Positions 28,198 to 37,900 of a stretch of 64,000 nucleotides of DNA are shown one piece after another. A program made the position numbers and the translations under genes. The stretch comes from Acanthornis magna (Eukaryota; Chordata; Aves; Passeriformes; Acanthizidae). The stretch spans positions 603,501 to 667,500 of the forward strand of contig JAWUZG010000330.1 in the NCBI GenBank assembly GCA_036785705.1, in the 5' to 3' direction. Each line of letters begins with the position of its first letter. Position 1 is the stretch's first letter. Below the pieces are notes generated by a model that saw only the letters and a program-made list of their open reading frames with translations, was not told where the DNA came from and searched no databases.

Positions 28198-28660
28198 GAT
28201 TCACAGAATGACAGAATGGTTGGGGTTGGAAGGGACCTCAGGAGTTCATACAGTGCACCTCTCCTGTTAATGCACAGCCACCTCCAGGTACTTGCTCAGG
28301 GTGGGCTTTTTATCCATACCGATTTTTTATATCTCCCAGGATGAAGTTTCCAACACCACTCTGGGCAACATGTGTCAGTGTTCAAGTCATTGTCACAGTG
28401 AAAAAATGTTTCCTGACATCAGTGGGAACCTCCTGCCCTTCAGGTTGTGCCCATTGCCTCTGGCCACCACTGAAAGCAGCCTGGCTCCCTCTCCTCTTTG
28501 TACCCAGTATGCATTTACATATTGATAAAAACCTCTCTGACCCTTCTCTTCTCCAGGCTGCATAATCCCATCTCTCTTAGCTTTTCATAATAGCAGACAC
28601 ACCTAAACATGTCTGTTTCTCTTCATTGGAATTTCTTCGGTATGTCCTTGTCTCCACAGT
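28198..28660 (-). mobile_element. CR1 LINE 3' fragment
   Basis: It starts with GATTCACAGAATGACAGAAT followed by 'GGTTGGGGTTGGAAGGGACC', the classic CR1 3' end in reverse orientation. Further blocks are 'AACACCACTCTGGGCAACAT', 'ACAGTGAAAAAATGTTTCCT' and 'TTCAGGTTGTGCCCATTGCC'. It becomes hard to follow after about 28,590; weaker similarity may run to 28,660 or beyond. Confidence 0.9.
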
Positions 28661-29390
28661 TCTTGGGGGTCTGTCCTGAATTTTCTATATTCCAGCAGCT
28701 GCCAAGCCCTTGAACAGCTTTTAGCATTTTCCAACCACAAGATCCTTAAGGAATACCACCGATTTGTCTCAAACTCACCTTGCAGCTGTAAGCATCCTTT
28801 GTCTGTCTCCAGAAAGAAAACTGCAAATAAGTTTTCTACCTATCCCTCTAGTTAAGACTGAATAGCCAAGTGTTTGTGAAGAATCAGCTATTCTTGGAAG
28901 ATTATAGGTTGCTGACAGTTATCATAATAATAATAAAAAAAGAGGATTGCTGCCATTGTCCTCCTTTCTGAAGAAAAAAATAGGCCATGCAGGCCAGGTT
29001 AGACAGGCGCATACTAGAGAGAGAATCTTCTTTGGGCAGAGTGAGTACCAGATTCTGTTTCTTTTGGTTTATAGTTACAAAATCTGTCATTCAGAGGGGC
29101 TTACATGTGTCTGCTGGTGAGAGAAGTGTCACAGGTTGTAATTGATCACACGATCAGTCTCTGTATCTGGTCAATTATGCAGCAGTGTTTTATGTATATC
29201 AACCAACCAACAACAGCATCAGGGAACATCAGCAACCAGAGAGTAAAGGAAAATTACTAAATTTGGTAGAGGATGTGAATTAATTGCCTTCATTTAATTA
29301 TCAATACCCCTAGTAGAAGTAAAATGATCCATATGTATGTAGTTTACTTACCTACTTAGTTAAAGCAGCATTTCTTTCTATGTCCACAGT
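28661..29390. other. Non-coding DNA
   Basis: The first 200 bp may be further decayed CR1 sequence. No gene recognised. Confidence 0.5.
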
Positions 29391-29904
29391 TGTCATGGTT
29401 TAACTGCAGACAGCAACTGAACCCCACACAGCCACTGACTTTACCCCAGAGAATCAAAGGAGTAAAACTGAGAGAACTCATGGGCTGAGATACAGACAGT
29501 TTAATAGGCAAGGCAAAAGCATCACACACAAGCAAAGCAAAACAAGGGATTAATTCTCTGCTTCCCATGGGCAGGTAGGTGTTCAGGTATTTCCAGAAGA
29601 ACAGGGCTCCCTCACGTGTGACTTGGGAAGACAAACACTGTCCCTCCAAACATCCTTTTTCTTCCTTTTTCCCCCAGCTTTATACATGGAGCTTGTCATA
29701 GGTCTGTCCCCTCTCACTCCTTGTGTACCTCAGCCTGCTCTCCGGTGGGGTGAGCAGCAGAAACGTTCTTAGCTCAGTGCAAGCCCTCTCACCACCAACA
29801 AAAACATCCCTGTGTTATCAACACTACTTCCAGCACAAATCCAAACCATAGCCCTATAGCAGCCACTGTGAAAAAAATTAACTCTATCCCACCCGAAAAC
29901 AGCA
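29391..29904 (-). mobile_element. Solo LTR, avian ERVL-like
   Basis: The segment begins TGTCATGGTTTAAC and ends GAAAACAGCA, giving TG...CA termini. Read on the minus strand it has a TATA-like TGTATAAAGCTGGGG, then a TATTAAAC polyadenylation-like signal about 190 bp downstream, and a closing GTTAAACCATGACA. This order (promoter, then poly-A region) fits a sense LTR on the minus strand, and the end sequences resemble a widespread avian ERVL LTR. No internal gag-pol sequence flanks it, so it appears to be a solo LTR. I found no clear target-site duplication. Confidence 0.8.
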
Positions 29905-32156
29905 TAGGCAGTATATTAATTCTGTACTGTATCTACGCTGAAATTTCTGAAAGAAAATGACTGGTGCCTGCTAGCAAAGACTTGAGTATTTTGATTTGAT
30001 GGATCTTTAGATTGATTTCAACTGCATGCATTCTACTATTACATTCTAGTTAAAGTTTCCCCTAAAACTTTATTAAGATGCTAATCTTTAACAAAGCTAA
30101 GTATGAAAACAATTTTATTAAACTACAAAGGCTTTTGGTTTTGTTTGTTTTGATTTCCTTTTATGAGACAGGATTACCAATAGTCCTTTGAAAAGTCTTT
30201 ATGTAAAAAGAGGGAAATAAATCATATTGAAATAGCAACCATACAGAAACATATAAACTCAGTGAAAAATGTGAACTTGGGATGTGGAAATCCTCCATGA
30301 CACTCAGGTGAAAACATAGATGTTGACATCAACTGGAGTTACCAAAAAAAGACAATAAACAGTCTGAAGTTGATACCAAGTTAAAAATGAAGATTCTTTA
30401 TCTAAAAAATGCAAGATCAGATTTTAACCATTCCTAAGAAAACGTTCTGAATGTGTTAGAAAATACTAAATTGAGTGTAAGCCTTACACAGAAATTTCAG
30501 TACTGTTGAAATTTGTATGCTTTTCTGGAAAGTTTTAGTTTTGATGTGTTGTAGCAATGCTAATAATCAGCTGGTATAATTACTGACCCTATTGGCAAAT
30601 TATCCTTATTTCATGAAGACTACGACTTCATCTGTGTGATCACGGATATGAAATTGTTGTCCTTAAAAACTACAAATGAATCTTGTGTTTCCTGCAGAGA
30701 TGAAGTTATATTAGCCTAACTTGCAATTCAGTTGTCATGGTTTGTAAATGGTGATGCCATGTGTAAAGATAGTAGGTTAGGAGATCATACTCATTTGTTT
30801 AAGATTATCTCGTCCTCTTATTCTGGAATAGTATGCTGAAATAAAATGACTATTTTTTTGTTTAACTTTGGAGGTGAAATTAACATTTAAAATTAATTAA
30901 TTTTAGAAAATTAAAAGTAAATATACTAAGGTTGGATTAAGTTTGGTAGTTTTGGGGTTTTTTATTCTATAAAATGAGGTATAGTGTAAGAACTTTATAA
31001 TGAAGTATCAAGATTATTTGCTATTATTAAAGAGCTTTATTTTTGTCAAGTACTTTGAAATTGACTAAATAAGAAATTCAGAATAGGGGTTGTGACTCAT
31101 GCATTTTGTTTCTTATATTTAAGAAAAAAGCTGTAATATGAGTAGATCAAAAGAAATAACACATTGTTGTCTGGTTACTCCTGTGAAAAGATGTTTCTTT
31201 AACCTTGATAATGGGTAAAACAGATCTGCACAAAATGCCCACAGTCATAGCTCATAGAGGGAGACATAACACCTTCTAGGCTATGCACAGATTTTAAAGG
31301 AGTAAATTTGTTGAAGTACTGAATACAGTTGAGCACACAACAAGAACTAGAAATTTGAGAAGAAACAGGATTCCTCAAAATAACAGAGACATACAACCTC
31401 TTCATATGTCTAGCTTGTCTAACTATGTAGAGAGATAGCATTCCACAACTTCACAATCAGTGTTTGGAACAGGAGACAATGAAATGTTAAAAAAAAAAAA
31501 ATTGGTGATTAATCAATTTACTGCTAGTTTTCCTCCTTCTCTAACCAAAAAAAGTGCTCATTAAAAATTTTAGAGCACTATTAAGAAAAGTTTCCGTCAA
31601 CGACATTGATCATTCTTCAAATTTTATTTTAAAACTAGCAAAAAAATTCAATTATTAAAAATTCAAATGTTTAAGAATTCAATTTGTTTTTAAAAAGTAA
31701 GAATGTTTAAGATGTATTGTTTTCTTTGACTTCCATCTCTTGTAGTATCACTGCTTATTAATAGAATAACAACAACCACCATGTTGCCTTCTATTTTATT
31801 TCAATGTACAACTATTTGCAAATATTTTTAGCTCGGATATATAAAACACTGAAAAGATGCTCTGCTTTAACGAGATGTCAGTCTTTGAGGAGGTGTCTAC
31901 AACAGACAGATGGCTAAATAGTAAAGAATCTACCAAGGCATCAGGCATTTGCTTGAATTGTGTTAATCATTCTTAACCTTTTAAGTGTAGTGTACATTGT
32001 GTATTTGATAAATTTGTCATCTTTTAATGGGACCATTTAAATTTGCTTTACAAAATTCACATTACTAATAGTTATATGCAAAAATCTGATAAAATACCAC
32101 TAAGTCATTGGGATACATTTTTAATTGTCATCTATCTACTAATTAACAAAACCTAA
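29905..32156. other. AT-rich non-coding DNA
   Basis: No gene or recognisable repeat seen. Confidence 0.6.
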
Positions 32157-33550
32157 TGTCGCGGGTTTGACCCTGGCTAAATGCCAGGCACCTACGACGT
32201 TTGCTCTCTATGCTCTCTCCTGCTGCAGCTCTGCAGAGGAGAGGGAAAATTAACACAAAACACTGGACTTATGAGTTGAGATAAGACCACTGATAAGGTG
32301 ACGCACTAGATTCAGGGCAAAAGCAGGCGGTAAAACTTAAAGTTGCAAAAAAAGGTGATTTATTAGTCTAACAGAGTCAGAGGATAAATCAGAGGTAAAA
32401 ATAAGCTCTCAAGACACCGTTTCTTCACTGACCCCCCTTCCCTCTTAAGGCACCGCTTCCCAGCTCACCCCCTCCCTCCTTTCCAACTAACCAACAACTC
32501 CCAGGCAGGGGCAGGGTGTGGGGTTTTTTCCTTTAAGTCAGTCCATCACAATTCTTCTACTGCAGACACTGTTTCTCTATTTGCCCCCTCCTTCCATTCA
32601 ACCAACAGATCCGGGCTGGGGCCAGATATGTGGCTTTTCTTAGTCAGTCCAACGCCACAATTCTTCTGCTACAAACGCTGTTTCTCTACTCACCCCTCTC
32701 CCTATTAAGGCCGTTTCTCAGCTCACCCCCTCCCTCCTTCCTTCTAACCAACAGCTCCGGGGTGGGGGCAGGGCATGGGGGTTTTTCCTTTGGTCAGGGT
32801 CAGTCCATCAGGGGAAAAGAATCCTCTATTTAGCCATGGGGTCCCTCCCACGAGAGACAGTCCTCTGTGAACTTCTTTGGCGTGGGTCCAATCTCACGAG
32901 CAGCCCCGCCCGATTGCTGCTGTCCGAGATTCTCTCCAGGTTGCAGAATTCCAAGCCGAGGCCAGGCTGTTTCCATCCCGGGAGCAAGGCCTTTCTCTCT
33001 CCTGCAAGGCTTTTGCAACTCTCAGTCTCTGGGACTCCCACTGGATCACAGCTTCCTGCAGGCTTCCACCTGCTCCTCTGGCGTGGGCACCTCCCCACAG
33101 GCTGTGGGGGGTTCTCTGCACCCCCTGGACTCCATGGGCTGCAGGGAGACCACCTGCTCCCCCATGGTCTTCACCACGGCTGGCAGAGGGTTTTCAGCTC
33201 CGGCGCCTGGAGCATCTCCTCCCCCACCTTCTCCACTGACCTTGGTGCCTCCATGTTGTTCTCCCTCACATATTTTTACCTCCTCCTCCTCCTTCCCTGG
33301 CTACAAAGAAGTGCGTGCTTACCTTGTTTTGATTTCTTCTTAAAAATGTTTTCACAGAGGCTTAACTAACATCTCTAATTGGCCCAGGTTTGGCCAGCAG
33401 CATGTCCATCATCTTCAGAGCCATCAGAGATTGGCTCTGCTGGACATGGTGGAGAAATTTCCAGAATCTTTACTCAGGACATGCAGGAGCCATCTTTGTA
33501 CCCCACCCTATCCACTGGCAAAAACTGGGCCAGGCAAAACTACCACACTT
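32157..33550 (-). mobile_element. Long LTR of an endogenous retrovirus (songbird type)
   Basis: It begins TGTCGCGGGTTTGACCCTGG and then has 'GAGTTGAGATAAGACC', pyrimidine-rich blocks, 'GGGGTCCCTCCCACGAGAGA', 'CCATGGTCTTCACCACGG', and 'TTGGCTCTGCTGGACATGG'. These recurrent blocks are typical of a family of long songbird LTRs. On the minus strand an ACTAATAAATCACC poly-A signal (near 32,355) precedes a U5-like end, so the sense strand is minus. No gag-pol genes are adjacent, so it is a solo or truncated LTR. The right end near 33,550 is approximate. Overlapping plus frames (32,836-33,369 and others) are not genes. Confidence 0.75.
32421..32812. repeat. Degenerate tandem repeat inside the LTR
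   Basis: Three diverged units follow each other (about 32,421-32,560, 32,566-32,670, 32,673-32,812). Each has a 'CTGTTTCTCTA'-like block, a 'CACCCCCTCCCTCC'-like pyrimidine block, 'ACCAACAGCTCC'-like sequence, and a 'GTCAGTCCA' block. They are imperfect and vary in length. Confidence 0.65.
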
Positions 33551-34755
33551 GTGATGCTACGTCAGTGTTCAGAATTGACCAGAACTAGCCTGACACAGCT
33601 CTCCATTCATATCGAATAGAGATGTTCATATTTACATACTTCTGCAGAGATGTCACTGACGTCAGTGACAGGCCTACATCAGTGACATCCAGATTAGCTC
33701 CCGTCTGAGTATTTTGGATTTTGCGGTGTATTCCTACTTTGTGAGAACGTGCAAAGCAGCACAAAAACCCTACAGAGTCTAGGGCAGTTCACCTAGATTC
33801 AGTGCAACATGTATACTGCATCCTTTTAGACAGAACAGGTGTTGTTCTCCTACACATTACCAAATGAGTTTTTCAGTGCACGACATGAAATTTTTGATTG
33901 ACCATGCTCTTGAGGACAAACGGGCTTCATAAAAAATGCATTTATCATCTGAATTTTCTCATCCCTTGTAAATTAATTATCAAGAGAGTGTGTCTGGCAA
34001 CAATTTGCATCTCTATTGACATATTTTTGTCCTCAGTTGACATTTGCAAGGCTTTCTTTATTTCAGCCATCCAGACTGGAAATTGCTTTTTACCACAAGA
34101 GAAAGATTGGGCATTGCACAGTTTGTACACAAGTCCATTTGATGACAAATAAATTTCACCTCAGCATCTTCTGAAAATACAGCTAGTGTATACCTCTGAA
34201 AGAGTAAAGCTTCCTAATGCTTGGAAAGAACAAAATCCATCAACTACTCCTTGCCCAGTAGCAGGCTGCAGTCTATGTGCACTCAGCTGCCTGCTGTCTA
34301 GAATATGAGAAGTCAATGGCAGCAGAGGCGCTCTCAGGGGTGAAGGGTCAGGTAGCGCTGTTCCCTGGCAGTGTCTCCATGGGGATTCCTTGGGGCCCAG
34401 CAGGACTGGCTTGTTCAGGCTTGGTGCTCTCGGGAGGCAGCTGCAGCTCTTTCTTTCCTCAGGGAGTTGCGCAGTAGCTCTGTCCTCAGGGCTCTGGGAA
34501 ATGAGGGCGCTGAGCCAAGAGAGGCGCCTGAGGAGTTCCCTGCTGGGGTAGCAAATGCTGCTGGCCGGCACTGTCTGGCAGGGAGCGGGGGCTCTGCGGC
34601 CTCAGGAAGCTGCCGCTGGCTGTGGTCCCTGTGGCACTTGGGAGCTGGCGCTGTGTGGGCAATTGTCAGCTTTGGCCAAGGAGCTGTGGCCAGCTGAGGG
34701 GGCTGGGAGCAAGCAAGGAGCCAGAGAGCAGGGAAGGCTGTGAGGCAGTGCCAGT
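33551..34755. other. Spacer between LTR and TOGARAM array
   Basis: The first part contains a 20-bp palindrome with a CRE core (33,651-33,670). From about 34,150 the sequence becomes GC-richer and gene-like in composition. An acceptor-like CTTTCTTTCCTCAG is present near 34,480, but no open frame with a good donor follows, so no upstream exon is called. Confidence 0.5.
33651..33670. promoter_or_regulatory. CRE-centred palindrome
   Basis: A perfect 20-bp palindrome with TGACGTCA at its centre (33,657-33,664), the consensus CREB/ATF site. A copy of the left arm recurs inverted at 33,679-33,689 (TCAGTGACATC). It lies about 1.2 kb upstream of the first TOGARAM exon; a promoter role is only inferred. 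Confidence 0.4.
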
Positions 34756-34858
34756 GTGGAGCACATGGCAGCGTGGCTGGGCCATGGGGCTGCAGGCTGC
34801 TCCATGGCGGGTGCCTTGGCCGGGGCTGCAGCGCTCATGGCTGACCCTCTCCTTACAG

Positions 34859-34994
34859 TGACCTCGCAGAGCTTGGCCGCTGGTGCCAAGCGCCGAGAGG
34901 AGCCGCTCCGTGGGACTGGGCGGAAGGACAGAGCCTCTTGTGAGCCACAGCAGTCCTTGCTCGAGGCACTGTCCTGGCTCAGCACCGATGACTG
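34859..34994 (+). CDS. TOGARAM2: TOGARAM2-like copy 1, exon 1 of those present
   Basis: It is preceded by the acceptor CTCTCCTTACAG and followed by GTAAGG. The frame encodes a charged linker (AKRREEPLRGTGRKD) and the start of TOG3 (QQSLLEALSWLSTDDW). It begins with two bases that finish a codon, so an upstream exon is expected. However, the same frame is also open upstream to an ATG at 34,756, so this exon could instead be the first coding exon of a truncated gene. Confidence 0.85.
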
Positions 34995-37900
34995 GTAAGG
35001 CAGGCCCCTGCTCACTGCGTCTGCCTCTTAGCGTTAAGGGAGCTTAGAAGTGTGTCCTGCTAGAGCCTCTGAGCTCAGAGAGCCAAAGGGGACCAGAGCA
35101 AGCACTCGAGAGCAGGGAGAGGAGAAAGATTTGAGAGCAGCCTTGCCTTGGCCTTGGCCTTGGCCTGCAGCAGTGCTGCAGCTGCAGCAGGTGCGTGCTG
35201 TTTGCTGCCTTGGCCTGCTGCTGCATGGAGCTGCAAAGGAAATCTTGAGGGAAGAGAGAAAGCTGTGGGACAAGATGATTTGCTGGCTGAAGCCAGAAGC
35301 AGGATGGCAGCAGTTTTGAGTGTAGAGATTTGCGTGCCTCGGGGCACAGACCCAGGTGGCAGCGAGCAAGGTTTCTCTCTGCTCCCACTGCTGGCAGCAA
35401 TGGCAGGAGACAGGGTCTCCCTGTGACCTCGTGCACGTGAGTCACAGCAGCAGCTACAGGGAGTTCCTCTTTCTGAGAAATGAACTGAGTTGTGCTCTAG
35501 AGTTGCTCAGCCTGTCATTTCTCCTGAAGGGCCCATGGCAGAAGAGAAGGAAAAAGGAAAACAAATCGTCTAGGAATCTTGCACTTTTGGAATGGTACTT
35601 TTTCCTTCTCACTGCTTCCTCTGGGTGTGTGATGTTTTGTCAATGCTCAGAATGTGTGCCAAATTTAGACACAGACAGAAGGAGGCCTAGAGAGGCGCAG
35701 AGGTGATAACCATACAAATGTAAGGTGATCCTGGTTGTCTTTTTGATGTGCAGGTTAGTATCCACTCACAAGTGGATGCTCCATTTGCCCTGGAGAAGGA
35801 CTCCATTTGCCCTGGGATAAATGTGAAAAACCTGCCATAATGCATCTCCTTGTGCAGTCACCTTTGCTTTGCCCTTTCTCTTCTGCTTTCTCTTCCCCAT
35901 TTCTGCTTGGTGCCCTGTGCAGTGCAGAGAGCTTCTGCAGGTGTGGGGGGTGTCCAGGTGACACTCAGGGGTGCCCATGGGCTCGGTTGCCAGCCCTGCA
36001 CTGCAGCCCTGATGCATCACATACCTTGCTGTAGCTCAGGTGGTGCAGAAAGCAAGTGCTGAGAGACAGAGTTGTTGTCAACTTTTAAATAACATGTTGC
36101 TGTTGTGGGGGTTGTTTGAAGAAGGGGGTTCTGGGAAAAGCCCTCTTGCTGTTTCAGCTGTTCTTGCCCAGGGGTGCAATCTTCTGGGACATGGGGCTGC
36201 TTTTTTGGGGAATGTGTGAGGTGGAGTGGAGTGAAGTGGGTGACAGGCAGGCGTCGATTGCAGAGTGGAAACTCAGCTACAGAGTGGCAGTGCAGACTCT
36301 CATGGCTGAAGTGCCTGCTGGGGCTGGCAAAGAAGGAAAATGCCCCAGAAATGGCCCAGTGGGACTGTGTCTCAGGGACAGCAACAGGGAGGTGACAAGA
36401 AACAGAAGCATGGCATGGTCTCACTGCTTCTAGGAAGAAGTGACATCCTAGGGTCTTCACGTGCCAGAGATTTCAGAAAGGCTGCCTTGTTAAATGGCCA
36501 CAATTGAAGACTCTGAAACCCCTCTGTTTGCCTCCTGCATTTGTGTTTGCTTTTGACAGCCACAGCATCCTGTGGCAACGAGTTCGGTGATTTCATGAAG
36601 TAGGGCTTGGAAAGCACCTGCCTTTGTCTGGCTGAGCTGCCAGCCTGGTAATTTCCGAGTGTGCTGCCTAGTTCTTGGGTGGAGAGAAAAAGCAATGCTT
36701 TTGGCACTTGCCTTTCAGGGAGCTGAAGGAGAAGGGACTCTTCAGCATCAAACAGCTGTCTGAGTCCCATTCAGAAGTCCTTCTCAGTCGACTTCGAGAG
36801 GTTTGCTTGGCAGTTACTGACGAGGTAAGAACATTGTGCTGAGTTGTCCCCCGTACTTGATACACGGTGTGTGGAGTAGATATGTGCTTGTTTATCTCCA
36901 TGTGTGCTCAGGGACTGCCTTAATTTCTGTTTCCAGACCTTGTATTTCTAATGCCTGTCAGTGATCTATAGGATCTGTGTGTACATGTAGCTGTATTTCC
37001 TGGTAGGTCGGGCATCTGACACACTCGTCTTTGAGTGAGGGGCCATTATAAGGCAATGTGCAAATGCAGAAACAGAGACACTAATTATGTTATTTGCCAC
37101 AGTCCAAATGTCTGCCTTTGTGTGCATGTGCACTTGTGCTTCTACTGTACTTTTATGGTGCTCTGGCCACAGCGAGAAGTGTTGTTGTTTCCTGGGACTT
37201 TTCCCTAAGGGCAACTGGTTTCCTTTCAAGGTGATTCTTATGTTTCCCCTCATGATTTCCTCAGGTGACCAACCTGCGCTCCAAGGTGTCTCAGCAGGCA
37301 ATCATGACTCTGGGAGAGCTCTTTGTGGCCTTGAAGAAGGACATGGACTCAGAGGTGGATGAAGTTGCTCGGGTCCTTCTTCAGATGGTGTGGAACTCCC
37401 CAGAGTTCATTCAAAAAATAGCGACTGAGACCTTGGGCATCATGGTGGAGAACGTGACTCCAACACGAGCAATGACTGCTCTCATGGACAGTGGAGTCCA
37501 GTAGGTTCTGCTTCTTCTCTTAGTGATATTCTTCACCTTCTATTGTGTGCATGGGGGAAGGGAGGAGAGAGAGAGTGGGAATGGTGGGAGGGAAGGGTCT
37601 TGTATGCTGCATCTTCTGTCAACTCAGTGACTTGATTGTCCAATCAAGCTCACTTCTTTCCTCTTGTCACCTACTTCTGCCCTCCTGCAGCCTATTAGCT
37701 GAGAGAAGCATAGACCTGTGGTATGTGCTGGGTTGGAAGGGGCCCATCTGGATCATCAAGTCCAGCTCCTGGCCTTGCACAGAACAGCCCAAGAGTCACA
37801 GCAAGTGCCTGAGAGCATTGTCCAAATGCTTCTTGAGCACTGTCAGGCTTGGTGCTGTGGCCACTGCTCTGGGGAGCCTGTTCCAGTGCCCAACCACCCT

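Noticed and set aside
32836..33369. Overlapping frames up to 177 codons in both directions
   Set aside because: They lie in the LTR, are GC-rich, and encode no known viral or host protein.
34161..35445. Several antisense frames of 100-137 codons
   Set aside because: GC-rich shadow frames opposite and around exon 1; no splice or domain support.
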